A stretch of DNA of 64,000 nucleotides. Origin: Alphaproteobacteria bacterium HGW-Alphaproteobacteria-18 (GTDB taxonomy: Bacteria > Pseudomonadota > Alphaproteobacteria > Caulobacterales > Hyphomonadaceae). Shown here one piece after another: positions 53,152-61,983 of the stretch. The translations under genes were made by a program, and so were the position numbers. The DNA lies in assembly GCA_002841155.1 (NCBI GenBank), contig PHEH01000001.1, positions 1 through 64,000 on the forward strand, given 5' to 3'. The notes beneath the pieces are model-generated. The model had not been told where the DNA came from, searched no databases, and worked only from the letters and a program-made list of their open reading frames with translations. Every line of letters begins with the position of its first letter. Positions within the stretch are counted from its first letter, which is position 1.

Positions 53152-54850
53152 CTTCGTTCCCAAACTGGTTCAGAATTTCCCCGATCTGGGTACGGGCGTC
53201 CTGGATGTTGCGCTTGTCGTGGGTGTGCAGCACCGCTTCGAATTGGGCGATGAGTTGGCCGATATACTGGCGATGGTCGCCGAGGCTGTTCTCGTAGGCG
53301 GCGCGCAGGCGGGCGATGATCGCCGCGTTTTCCTGCTCGTCCCGCGGATGGATTTTCAGCGCGGTGAGTTCCTTCAGGCGTTTGTCTATATCAGCGCGCG
53401 TCATGCTGCCCGGCGTGCCTTCGATGACCATTCGCTGTGTTTTCTTGGTCGCGGCCGGCGTAGCCTCCACCTCCAGGATGCCGGACGTGTCATAGGTGTA
53501 CCGCACCTCGACAGTCTTGTCGGCCTTGATGTCAGCAGGCAGAGGAACGCGCAACGTGCCGATGCGCACATTCTCACGCACGAAAGGGCTCTCGCCCTGA
53601 TAGATCACCAGGTTTATCTCACGCTGGTTCTGTTCCACCGGGGAAATGTCATTGGCGCGGCTGGCGGGGACGACCGTGTTGCGCTCGATCAGAGGCGCGA
53701 AATGTCCTGCCTCCCAGCGATTGGGGCCAAGCGGAACCGACACTTCATAGCCCAGCGTAAAGGGGCATACATCGGTCATCACCACATCATCGAGCGCGGC
53801 ATGCCGGGCGGCCAGGCCGGCCTGTACGGCGGCGCCCAGCGCCACGACATGGTCAGGGTCGATCGAGTGTTCGGGGAAGCGCTTGAACAGGCGGGTGATG
53901 AGGTTGCGCACAGCCTGCATCCGCGTGGCGCCGCCCACAGTGATGATGCGATGCAGGTCATCGGCGCGCAGGCTGGCGTCTGAGATGGCGCGCTGGATGG
54001 GCATGCGCATCCGCTTGAGCAGATCATCGGTGATCTCCTCGAACTTCTCGCGGGTGATGGAGACAGCGCGGCCCTCGCCCTTGATCACATAGTCTGCCGT
54101 TGCCTCGGCCTTTTCAGAGAGCTGGTGCTTCAGCCTGTTGGCGAGGCTGCGCAGGCGGGCGCCCTCCTCCCGGCTGGTATCCTTGGGCTGAAGGTCCAGC
54201 TGGCGGCCGAGTTCGGCGGCGAGCGCATCGGTGAAATCCTCTCCGCCGAGGAAAGCGTCCCCCGCCGAGGCGCGCACTTCCATCACACCGGAGAACATCT
54301 CCAGGATCGACACATCAAATGTGCCCCCGCCCAGATCGACCACGAGGAAGGTTGATTCTGCTTCCCGGTCTTGCAGGCCATAGGCGAGCGCGGCGGCGGT
54401 CGGCTCGTTCACGAGGCGGTTGACCTTGAGACCGGCAAATTCAGCCGCCGTGATGGTGGCCTTGCGTTGGACGTCGTTGAAATAGGCGGGAACCGAGATC
54501 ACCGCTTCTTCGACGGGATGGCCAAGATGGGTTTCGGCGTCGGCGCGCAGGCTGCGCAGCAGCAGGGAGGAAAGCTCCTCCGGGCGGAAGCCTTTCTTGC
54601 CGAGCACCACTTCATGATGGGTGCCCATGTAGCGCTTGAAGCGGGCTGTGGTGAGTTCGGGATGGGTCAGCAGGCGGTCGCGGGCGGGGCGGCCGACAAG
54701 TATGGCGCCGTCATCGCCATAGCCCACCGCAGACGGTGTCATCACCTCGCCAAGCGCATTCGGAATTAGCGTTGGCCCATCAGGTCCAAAAGCCGCCACG
54801 AGTGAATTGGTCGTGCCGAGGTCGATGCCAATAATGGCTTTTCCGGACAT
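53141..54850 (-). CDS. Hsp70 family chaperone, HscC-like
   Basis: A 569-residue Hsp70, shorter than DnaK (about 640) and close in size to HscC. ATPase motifs are IGIDLGTTNSLVA (residue 6 on), VPAYFNDVQRKAT, VDLGGGTFDVS and the GGATRMQAV segment. The substrate-binding part (about 370-490) is present, and the lid is short, without the usual EEVD-like acidic tail. The start at 54850 gives a standard N-terminus. It is coupled to the J-like gene downstream; a specialised membrane client is likely. Confidence 0.9.
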   Translation of the reverse strand: MSGKAIIGIDLGTTNSLVAAFGPDGPTLIPNALGEVMTPSAVGYGDDGAILVGRPARDRLLTHPELTTARFKRYMGTHHEVVLGKKGFRPEELSSLLLRSLRADAETHLGHPVEEAVISVPAYFNDVQRKATITAAEFAGLKVNRLVNEPTAAALAYGLQDREAESTFLVVDLGGGTFDVSILEMFSGVMEVRASAGDAFLGGEDFTDALAAELGRQLDLQPKDTSREEGARLRSLANRLKHQLSEKAEATADYVIKGEGRAVSITREKFEEITDDLLKRMRMPIQRAISDASLRADDLHRIITVGGATRMQAVRNLITRLFKRFPEHSIDPDHVVALGAAVQAGLAARHAALDDVVMTDVCPFTLGYEVSVPLGPNRWEAGHFAPLIERNTVVPASRANDISPVEQNQREINLVIYQGESPFVRENVRIGTLRVPLPADIKADKTVEVRYTYDTSGILEVEATPAATKKTQRMVIEGTPGSMTRADIDKRLKELTALKIHPRDEQENAAIIARLRAAYENSLGDHRQYIGQLIAQFEAVLHTHDKRNIQDARTQIGEILNQFGNEDVF

Positions 54851-54993
54851 TTCCCGCTGCCCCATTCTGGTTTGTCTCATGCACCCTTAGCGTGTCCGCA
54901 AGCTCAGTCTAGCCGTCGTTTCACCGACTGCCATGTCTCTGTTACAAAACCGTCCTATGACGGGACGCTCATCATTTCAGGGAGGCTAAGGCC

Positions 54994-56940
54994 ATGGCGA
55001 CGATGGACGATAGCGAGAACACAACCGTAAACCCTCGCATAGCGGCGGGTGTTGAAACGATTGGCGATCTGATCGGCCAGCGGCTTTCGCGCCGGGGGTT
55101 TCTGGGCGGGATCGGGGCGGTTTCGGGCCTGGCGCTTGTGGGCTGCGCGACGGGCGCTGAGGCGCCTGCGCCTGCGGCGCTGGTTGACGGCCAGACGCTG
55201 GCTGAACCGGCCTTCCGCTTTGCTGAACTGGCGCGCGGGATGGATGAAACGCATCATGTGGCGGCGGGCTATGACGCCGATGTGCTGATCCGCTGGGGCG
55301 ACCGGCTATTCGCTGACAGCCCGGAATTCGATCCGATGAACCAGAGTGCCGAAGCGCAGCGCCGCCAGTTTGGCTATAACAACGACTTCATCGGGTATAT
55401 TCCGCTGGAGGCCGATGGCGAGGGACGCGAGCGGGCGATCCTGTGCGTCAATCACGAATATACGAACACGAACCTGATGTTTCCCGGCGTGACGGCGGGG
55501 TATCCCGGCTCGATGACGAAAGCGTTGTGCGAGATCGAGATGGCGGCGCATGGCGGCACGATCCTGGAGATCCGCAAGGAAGCGGCTGGCTGGAAGCCGG
55601 TGGTGGGATCCCCCTATAACCGGCGGATCACGGCGGATACGACGCCGATGCAGATCACCGGACCTGCGGCCGGAAGTGCGCGGCTTCAGACCACGGATGA
55701 TCCGGCAGGAAGGATGGTGTCGGGTACGATCAACAATTGCGCTGGTGGCATCACGCCCTGGGGCACGTATCTGATGGCGGAAGAAAACTTCAACGGCAAC
55801 TTCCTCGGCCAATTGCCGGAAGGCCACCGCGAAGCGGAGAACCACAAGCGCTATGGCGTGCCGTCTGGCTGGTATCAGTGGGGCCGGTTCTTTGACCGGT
55901 ATGATGTGAGCAAGGAGCCCAACGAGCCCAACCGGTTTGGCTGGATCGTGGAGGTGGACCCGATGGACCCGAACTCCGTGCCGAAAAAGCGTACGGCGCT
56001 GGGGCGGGTGAAGCATGAGGGCGCCGAGAATGTGGTGGCGCCGGATGGCCGGCTGGTGATCTATACGGGCGATGACCAGCGGTTTGATTATGTCTACAAG
56101 TTTGTGACCAAAGGAAAATATGTGGCCGGGGACAGGGCGGCGAACGCCGATCTCCTGGACGAAGGCACGCTGTATGTGGCGCGGTTTGATGCCGATGGCA
56201 CGGTTGCCTGGTTGCCGCTGGTGTATGGAACGGGTCCGCTGACGGAGGAAAACGGGTTTTCCTCGCAGGCGGATGTGCTGATCGAGACGCGGCGGGCGGG
56301 CGATGTTCTGGGCGCAACGCCAATGGACCGGCCGGAGGATATCGAGCCGGATGCGCGGACGGGCCGCGTGTATGTGATGCTGACCAACAATGACCGGCGC
56401 ACTGAAGATCAGGTGGACGCGGCCAATCCGCGGGCATCCAACCGGTTTGGCCATATCATCGAGATCATCGAACCGGAGGGGGATTTCACTTCGGAAACCT
56501 CGCGCTGGGAAATCCTGGTGAAGTGCGGGGATCCGGCGGTTGCGCAGGTGGGGGCAACCTGGAACCCTCTGACCACGGAGAATGGCTGGCTGGCGAGCCC
56601 GGACAATTGCGCGATTGATCCGCAGGGGCGCCTCTGGATTTCCACTGATGGAAACCCCGATACAGGCGCGGCCGATGGCCTGTGGGCGCTGGAGACCGAT
56701 GGTGAGCGGCGCGGAACCGGGCAGCATTTCTTCCGGTGTCCGATTGGCGCGGAAATGTGTGGGCCGCGGTTCAACGAGACGGGCGACGCGCTGTTCCTGG
56801 CAGTGCAGCACCCGGCCGATACCGACGGGTCGAGCTTTGAAACACCGAGCACCCGCTGGCCGGACTTTGCAGACACCATGCCGCCGCGCCCGAGCGTGGT
56901 GGTGGTGACCAGGCAGGGCGGCGGACCTATCGGGGGATAG
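54994..56940 (+). CDS. phoX: PhoX-family alkaline phosphatase, Tat-exported (DUF839)
   Basis: A 648-residue PhoX-type phosphatase. The N-terminus carries the twin-arginine motif LSRRGFLGG (about residue 30), a hydrophobic core and a Cys in ALVGC that fits a lipobox. Family segments include ILCVNHEYTN, CAGGITPWGTYLMAEENF, HEGAENVV and MDRPEDIEP. PhoX enzymes use calcium and iron and hydrolyse phosphate esters outside the cytoplasm. A second, unrelated phosphatase (PhoD) lies at 19856. It is convergent with the META lipoprotein gene. Confidence 0.9.
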   Translation: MATMDDSENTTVNPRIAAGVETIGDLIGQRLSRRGFLGGIGAVSGLALVGCATGAEAPAPAALVDGQTLAEPAFRFAELARGMDETHHVAAGYDADVLIRWGDRLFADSPEFDPMNQSAEAQRRQFGYNNDFIGYIPLEADGEGRERAILCVNHEYTNTNLMFPGVTAGYPGSMTKALCEIEMAAHGGTILEIRKEAAGWKPVVGSPYNRRITADTTPMQITGPAAGSARLQTTDDPAGRMVSGTINNCAGGITPWGTYLMAEENFNGNFLGQLPEGHREAENHKRYGVPSGWYQWGRFFDRYDVSKEPNEPNRFGWIVEVDPMDPNSVPKKRTALGRVKHEGAENVVAPDGRLVIYTGDDQRFDYVYKFVTKGKYVAGDRAANADLLDEGTLYVARFDADGTVAWLPLVYGTGPLTEENGFSSQADVLIETRRAGDVLGATPMDRPEDIEPDARTGRVYVMLTNNDRRTEDQVDAANPRASNRFGHIIEIIEPEGDFTSETSRWEILVKCGDPAVAQVGATWNPLTTENGWLASPDNCAIDPQGRLWISTDGNPDTGAADGLWALETDGERRGTGQHFFRCPIGAEMCGPRFNETGDALFLAVQHPADTDGSSFETPSTRWPDFADTMPPRPSVVVVTRQGGGPIGG

Positions 56941-56960
56941 GCCCGCGCTTATCCCCGTTT

Positions 56961-58493
56961 TTAGCGGCGCAGCAGAATGCGGTGGCCGCCCTCGCGCGTG
57001 AGTTCGAGGGCGCCATCGGCTGTGATGCGCCAGGCCATGTCTCCCTGAAGGGCGGCGGCGAACTTCGTTTCCTGATTGTTTAGTGCCGGTGCCAGGCAGG
57101 CGCGGCGCGTCATGGCGAGGGGAGAGAAGGAGAGCGTGGCGCCCGATGGCGTGTAGGTGCCAGCCAGGCTGTTGCAACCGGTTGAGCCGGAGACCCTGCC
57201 GTCTTCGGCAAAGGTCAGGGTAAGGACGGTGTTGTCGATGATGCCGCCGCGGTTAAGGTCTTCCACCTGCCAGGCGCCGCCGATGAGGATGGAGGGATCA
57301 CCTTCTGCGGTTTCACCGTCTGCCGGAAGCGGGCGGGCGGTGAAGGAGATGCCGTCTTCGCCCTTGATGATCAGATTGCCGAGACTGTCGATCTTCGCCT
57401 GCGTGTTGCCTGACAGGATGGCGCTGAAGGCGGTTTCCTGTTCCATCACGCCGTCTGACATGCAGGCCATCTTGGTCATGCCGACACCGGAGAAGGTGAT
57501 GGCGGGCCCGGCCTGGGTGTAGCCGCCGAAAAAGCGGTTGCAGCCTGTGGTGCCGCTGATCTTGCCGTCCGCGTCAAAATCGATCCGCGGCTCGCTGCCC
57601 GCCACGATGCCGGTGCCGCCCATCGCCTCGACACGCCAGCTTGTGCCGGCGAGGGGTTTGAGGCCGGAGGGGGTGAGTTCGATCTGCGTGCCATTCTCGC
57701 CGGTGAGGAGCACTTTGCCCTCTGCGCCGGGGGTGACGGTAACGGCGCCGCGCAGCGTGGCATGGAGCGCGCTTTCCTGCGTGCCGGCGCGATAGTCAAG
57801 GCAGGCCATCAAGGTGGACATGAGATCGCCGAAGGTGATCTTGCCGCCGGTTTCGCCATAGCTGCCGCCGAAGCTGTTGCAGCCGCCAAAGCCGTTAACG
57901 CGGCCATCTTCCATGAAATTGATCGTGATGGGGCGCGAGCCGGTCACCATCTGGCCGCCAATGGCGGACACGCGGAATTCCTTGCCGGTCACGCCGGGAG
58001 TTTCCGGGACGGGGGCCGGGATGGGGGCAGGGGGCGGAGCGGGCTGAACCTTCACCATCACGAGTTCGCCGGCATCGAGGGCGCCGGTTACGGCCATCAG
58101 CTGGTGGACCGTGTCGGTGGTCCAGAGGAGGGCGCCGTCGGGACCGGTGACGGTGGCGCGCAGGGTGTAGGTGAAGCGGGGATCGAGGGGCTCGTTGACG
58201 CGGAGCGTGAATTTCTTCGGGACGCCGCCATCATCCAGGCTGTCAGACCAGTCTGCCAGGGAAATGGCCGGGGCATCGGCGCGGGAGGTGTCAGAGAGTT
58301 CGACCTTGAGGACGGAGCCTCTGGGAGCGGCCATACGCTCGCGATAGGTGGCCGAGCCGGTGACGGTGAGCAGGGCCGCTTCTTCGGTGGGGGAGAGGGA
58401 AGCAAGCGGCGTCTGGCAGGCGCTGAGGAGCGCCGGCGAAAGCGCCAGAAAGAGGGGGATAATCGCCGCTCTGTGAAACTGCATACCTGCCAT
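56961..58493 (-). CDS. Lipoprotein with one YbaY-like and three META domains
   Basis: A 510-residue lipoprotein with lipobox LLSAC near residue 24. A YbaY-like beta domain (about 38-130, VTGSATYRERMAAPRGSVLKV) is followed by a Pro-rich linker. Three META/HslJ domains then begin about 170, 285 and 400, each with a G-CN-(S/R)-F/L-GG-Y type core (GFGGCNSFGGSY, GTTGCNRFFGGY, GSTGCNSLAGTY). Single META proteins are known as heat-shock or motility-related; triplication in one chain is uncommon. The start at 58493 has AGGGAG 6 nt upstream. Confidence 0.87.
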   Translation of the reverse strand: MAGMQFHRAAIIPLFLALSPALLSACQTPLASLSPTEEAALLTVTGSATYRERMAAPRGSVLKVELSDTSRADAPAISLADWSDSLDDGGVPKKFTLRVNEPLDPRFTYTLRATVTGPDGALLWTTDTVHQLMAVTGALDAGELVMVKVQPAPPPAPIPAPVPETPGVTGKEFRVSAIGGQMVTGSRPITINFMEDGRVNGFGGCNSFGGSYGETGGKITFGDLMSTLMACLDYRAGTQESALHATLRGAVTVTPGAEGKVLLTGENGTQIELTPSGLKPLAGTSWRVEAMGGTGIVAGSEPRIDFDADGKISGTTGCNRFFGGYTQAGPAITFSGVGMTKMACMSDGVMEQETAFSAILSGNTQAKIDSLGNLIIKGEDGISFTARPLPADGETAEGDPSILIGGAWQVEDLNRGGIIDNTVLTLTFAEDGRVSGSTGCNSLAGTYTPSGATLSFSPLAMTRRACLAPALNNQETKFAAALQGDMAWRITADGALELTREGGHRILLRR

Positions 58494-58723
58494 CTTTCTC
58501 TCCCTGGATCGTTTAATGGTTTCTGGCCCGGACGCCCAAATGCCCGCCGCTGCGTGAGATCCCGGAAGGGAATGGCAACAGCAAGGCCGGATTGGGGCAG
58601 GCATATGAGAAGTTTACCTCAGGATACGTTCCGGGGGGATAGATGATTGCCGTTTCCATGACGGAAGAAGCTGCTAATCTGAGGTGGAAATAGGGATTGG
58701 CGCATACTGGGGAGGTATCGCGC

Positions 58724-59464
58724 ATGTACACACAGGATATGATCGACCTGCAACGCGGGCGATGGTTTTCGGCGTTGCCCGAAGCTTTGCGGGACGAGGT
58801 TTTACGCAGTACAACGCGGCAGAAACTGAAACGGGGCAAGCATATATTACGCCAGGGAGACCCGGCCAATGGCCTCTATGGCCTGGTTGGCGGCGAGGCT
58901 CAGATCATCGGCACAACCCTGGCCGGGCTGGACATCCTGGTGGCGGTCTACCGGCCGGGCGACTGGACCGGATTTCTCGCCTGCGTAGATGAAGGGCCCT
59001 ATACCTTCTCTGTAGTGGCCAGCCAGCCCTGCGAAGTGGTGCATCTGCCGCTGGCGGCGGTGAACCGGATATTCCTGTCGGATGCGGAAGGCTTCCGGCG
59101 GTTCATCCTGCCCGAGCTGGCCTCAACACGCGCGATCTATTCCCAGATCATCGAGAGCCTGGCGTATACGCCGCTACAGCGCCTGGCGCGGCGGCTGGTG
59201 GACCTTACGAGCGAGCCGCATGGCGACCTTGTGACCTCCTCCTTCATCAGCCCTGTGACGCAGGACCAGATTGCCCTGTCGATCATGGCCTCGCGCCAAT
59301 GGACCAACCGCCTGTTGCAGCATCTGGAGCAGGCCGAAGTGATCCGCATTTCCCGTAGCCGGATCGACATTCTGGACCGCACGCGGCTGACCCAGCTGGC
59401 GGTGCATGGGGAGAGCGGCTTTACGCTGGCCGAGGGCACGCCAGCGAAGGTGACGATAAGCTAA
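58724..59464 (+). CDS. Crp/Fnr-family transcriptional regulator
   Basis: A 246-residue regulator with a cNMP-type sensor domain (about 20-125: ILRQGDPANGLYGLVGGEAQI). A long dimerisation helix is followed by a Crp helix-turn-helix (about 180-215: VTQDQIALSIMASRQWTNRLLQHLEQ). No cysteine cluster for an Fe-S centre is seen, so it is not an oxygen-sensing Fnr. GGGGAGG precedes the start at 58724. The ligand is unknown. Confidence 0.9.
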   Translation: MYTQDMIDLQRGRWFSALPEALRDEVLRSTTRQKLKRGKHILRQGDPANGLYGLVGGEAQIIGTTLAGLDILVAVYRPGDWTGFLACVDEGPYTFSVVASQPCEVVHLPLAAVNRIFLSDAEGFRRFILPELASTRAIYSQIIESLAYTPLQRLARRLVDLTSEPHGDLVTSSFISPVTQDQIALSIMASRQWTNRLLQHLEQAEVIRISRSRIDILDRTRLTQLAVHGESGFTLAEGTPAKVTIS

Positions 59465-59490
59465 GCCCGCCACCTTCCCCGGCGGATAAG

Positions 59491-59970
59491 TCAGTGTGCG
59501 TCAGGGATGTCGGTGATCTCGGCGAGGGTCTGGCTGCCGCAGGTGATGGTGATGCTGCGATAGGCGCTGCCGGCGAGCGGGCCGGAATAGTGAACCTCTT
59601 CCGGGGTGATCGCCATCGTGGCCATGCCGTCCGGTTTTATGGGGATAAGCTTGAGCTTGAGCGCGGGGGTCATCGAGCGGTCCATCGGGCCGACTTCCCA
59701 GTCGAAGCTGTAGCCGCCGGTGGGCACGTCCACCTCGCCGGTGACGTGCACGGTGGGGGTCGCGCCAGGGCCGGGCATGCGGTTGACCCAGGCCGCCCAG
59801 TTGCGGGATTCGCGTACGGCGCAGGCATCTGTCACGGCACTATCTCCAACGATTACAGGGATGTCTGCTTCGGGCGGGGCGAGCGCAGGCGCTTCGGGGG
59901 CGGGGGTCTGACAGGCGGCGAGGAGCGCGCCGGAGGCCGCAGCGAGGGCAAGAAGGCGGAAGCGGGTCAT
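59491..59970 (-). CDS. Predicted lipoprotein of unknown function
   Basis: A 159-residue lipoprotein with lipobox LLAAC near residue 20 followed by a Pro/Ala linker. The mature domain has two or more cysteines (DACAV, ITCGS) and mostly beta-type sequence; no family is recognised. The start at 59970 has AAAGGGA about 8 nt upstream. Longer upstream codons would run into the GGACA array at 60028-60087, which therefore sits in its promoter or leader. Confidence 0.78.
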   Translation of the reverse strand: MTRFRLLALAAASGALLAACQTPAPEAPALAPPEADIPVIVGDSAVTDACAVRESRNWAAWVNRMPGPGATPTVHVTGEVDVPTGGYSFDWEVGPMDRSMTPALKLKLIPIKPDGMATMAITPEEVHYSGPLAGSAYRSITITCGSQTLAEITDIPDAH

Positions 59971-60027
59971 GATGTTTTCCCTTTGTCTGATGTCTGCAAG
60001 AGTATGCCCGTATCGTACACTCAACGT

Positions 60028-60087
60028 GTCATTTTGAGGACAGTTCCGGACAATTGAGGACATCTCGGGACATTTCAGGACACGAAA
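60028..60087 (+). repeat. GGACA decamer array, copy E (6 units)
   Basis: Units start at 60028 (GTCAT variant), then exact GGACA at 60038, 60048, 60058, 60068 and 60078. It lies between the lipoprotein start (59970) and the stop of the hydrolase gene at 60098, so it is intergenic. Confidence 0.85.
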
Positions 60088-60097
60088 TCATGCGGGG

Positions 60098-61186
60098 TCA
60101 GTTGAGGATGTTCTCCGGCTTTGGCGCGCCGCCGCGGGCGGGGAGGCTGTAGAGCTGGCCATCTTCAGCGATGGTGATCGGGCCGGAAAATGCCTCGGCG
60201 GTGCCTTTCAGGAAATAGGGGTAGAGGAGCTTTGACGGGAGCGGGGGGACGGTATGGTAGAGTACCAGACGTCCCGCCCCGGCGGATTGGGCGGCGCGGG
60301 CGGCCTCTACCGGGGAGGCGTGATAGTCCAGGATATCGGCGAAGACTTTCGAGAGCGGCGCGGCGCCGGCCTCTGCGGCGGCAGTGGACATGGCGGCGAC
60401 CATTTCCGGGTGGAGCGCCTCATGGAAGAGGATGTCGGCGCCTTCAGAGACCGCGATCAGGTTTTCCGAATAGACCGTATCGCCGCTGATGACGGCGGAG
60501 CGGCCTTTGTAATCGATGCGGAAGCCATAGGCGGGCTCGATGGGGGAATGGTTGACGAGGAAGGCGGTGATGACGAGATCGCCTTCATCGAGCAGCACGG
60601 CGCGGCCGCCAGGGCCGGCGGGCAGGTTGATCACTTCGGGCGCCAGGCCATAGCCATCGGGGTTTGCCACGGCGGGTCCGTGATGGGCCATGCGGTAGGT
60701 GGAGTCGATGCGGTAGGCGGTGTTGAAGCCGCCCATGACTTCAGCGACGCCTTCGGGCCCGGCGACGGGCAGGGGCGTTGACCGGCTGCCGCCGACCCAG
60801 GCGCCGATCATCAGCTCGCCGATACCGTCGAAATGGTCCGAGTGCAGATGGCTGAGGTAGAGTTTTTCGGTGCGCCCGGTGGGGAAACCCATGCGCGTGA
60901 GGCGGCGGATGGAGCCGGCGCCGACATCAAAGATGAAGGCGCGATCCCCGGCCAGAACGCCGATGCACGGGCCGGCGCGGGCGGCGTCTGGCAGGGGCGA
61001 GCCGGACCCGCAGACATAGAGGTGAAGTCCATCCGGCAGGTCGGCGGAGGGGTCGCGGCCGACATTCTCGGCGACGGCGCGCCGGAAGGCGGCCTCGGCA
61101 AGGGGAACGGCGAAAATCTGGCGCGCGGCGGCAAGGCCGAGCAGGATGATTGCGAGGGCGATCAGGCCCCAATGCCACAGTTTCAT
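60098..61186 (-). CDS. Membrane-anchored metallo-beta-lactamase-fold hydrolase
   Basis: A 362-residue protein with an N-terminal membrane helix or uncleaved signal (WGLIALAIILLGLAAARQIF). The catalytic domain has the zinc motif LSHLHSDHFDG (about residue 120), further metal residues in ISGDTV and LFHEAL, and a late YHTVPP. It resembles RNase Z/arylsulfatase-type members of the superfamily, here acting outside the cytoplasm on an unknown ester. Confidence 0.87.
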   Translation of the reverse strand: MKLWHWGLIALAIILLGLAAARQIFAVPLAEAAFRRAVAENVGRDPSADLPDGLHLYVCGSGSPLPDAARAGPCIGVLAGDRAFIFDVGAGSIRRLTRMGFPTGRTEKLYLSHLHSDHFDGIGELMIGAWVGGSRSTPLPVAGPEGVAEVMGGFNTAYRIDSTYRMAHHGPAVANPDGYGLAPEVINLPAGPGGRAVLLDEGDLVITAFLVNHSPIEPAYGFRIDYKGRSAVISGDTVYSENLIAVSEGADILFHEALHPEMVAAMSTAAAEAGAAPLSKVFADILDYHASPVEAARAAQSAGAGRLVLYHTVPPLPSKLLYPYFLKGTAEAFSGPITIAEDGQLYSLPARGGAPKPENILN

Positions 61187-61302
61187 GCGTGCCTCCCCGG
61201 CTGTTTTATGAGGGGGAGAAGATCATTTGGCGCGATTAGTGTCAATTGTTTGTTTGGGAGGTGGGCTCGGCTTGGTGAGCGGGGTGTTTTTGCGGAGAGG
61301 TG

Positions 61303-61348
61303 CCCCACCCCAGCCCTCCCCATGACTATGGGGAGGGCTGGGGTGGGG
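61303..61348. repeat. Perfect 21-bp palindrome, short family member
   Basis: CCCCACCCCAGCCCTCCCCAT (61303-61323, 21 nt) is exactly complementary to 61328-61348 across a GACT loop. About 40 bp to its left (GGCTTGG..GAGCGG..GTTTTTGCGGAGAG) match the left flank of the element at 63746. The stop codon (TAG, minus strand 61326-61328) of the DUF559 gene lies at the loop. Confidence 0.85.
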
Positions 61349-61712
61349 TTGCTCGCGGTAAACACTTCGTCTGTTCGATATAGCGCAGCCGGGCGAGGAT
61401 GGTTTCCATGACGCCGTCGATACAGTCGTACACATCGCTGTTGGGAATGCGGAGGGTTTCATAGCCGCGTGCGGTAAACCACGCATCGCGGCGGGCGTCG
61501 TTTTCAGCTGTGTGCGTGTCGCCGTCGATCTCGATTACGAGGCTCATCCGATGGCTGATGAAATCGGCAAAGTAGGGCCCGGCGGGGGCCTGGCGGCGGA
61601 ATTGGTAGGGTTTGAACAGGGGGCTGCGCAGATGCCACCAGACCGCCTTTTCCGCCGGGGGCATGTGGCGGCGGAGTTCTCTGGAGCGGTGGGTTGTGGA
61701 GGGGGAGGGCAT
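61326..61712 (-). CDS. DUF559 (Vsr/PD-(D/E)XK-like) endonuclease-domain protein
   Basis: A 128-residue protein matching DUF559, a small domain of the Vsr/MTES endonuclease-like fold. Segments RELRRHMPPAEKAVWWHLR, FRRQAPAGPYFADF, LVIEIDGDTH (putative catalytic acids) and RDAWFTARGYETLRIPN are all typical. The last residues (TPPQPSP) are encoded by the palindrome arm, and the stop codon is in its loop. The gene is bracketed by palindromic elements at 61303-61348 and 61781-61901. The biological role of DUF559 is not established; a role in spreading these repeats is an inference. Confidence 0.85.
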   Translation of the reverse strand: MPSPSTTHRSRELRRHMPPAEKAVWWHLRSPLFKPYQFRRQAPAGPYFADFISHRMSLVIEIDGDTHTAENDARRDAWFTARGYETLRIPNSDVYDCIDGVMETILARLRYIEQTKCLPRATPPQPSP

Positions 61713-61780
61713 GATGGGAACACATGGGGAACATCTGGGATTGTAAAGCTGTGTGAGGGAAGTTTTCCGGCGGAGAGCGC

Positions 61781-61901
61781 CCCCACCCTAGCCCTCCCCC
61801 AAGTCTGGGGGAGGGGATGTGTTGCATTGTGGGGAAAGGTTGGCGTTCGGCGTAGAGCAACAGGCTCCCTCCCCATGACTATGGGGAGGGTTGGGGTGGG
61901 G
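61781..61901. repeat. MITE-like composite palindrome
   Basis: The left arm holds the hairpin CCCTCCCCCA..TGGGGGAGGG (61793-61816 region). The right arm holds CCCTCCCCAT..ATGGGGAGGG (61867-61890). The arms are inverted relative to each other around a spacer with CGTAGAGCAACAGGC. Same layout as 63746-63865 but with a few changes in the left arm. It lies between the DUF559 start and the terminase genes. Confidence 0.82.
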
Positions 61902-61983
61902 TTGTCCTCGGTTTGGGGGCTGACAATCCAGGCAGTCTCGCCCCGCCAATCCAGCCGGATACGGACTGTGTCAGACTGTGCCC

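Noticed and set aside
55306-57177. 623-codon minus-strand frame opposite phoX
   Set aside because: Arg/His/Pro-rich shadow of the PhoX gene, with no domain features.
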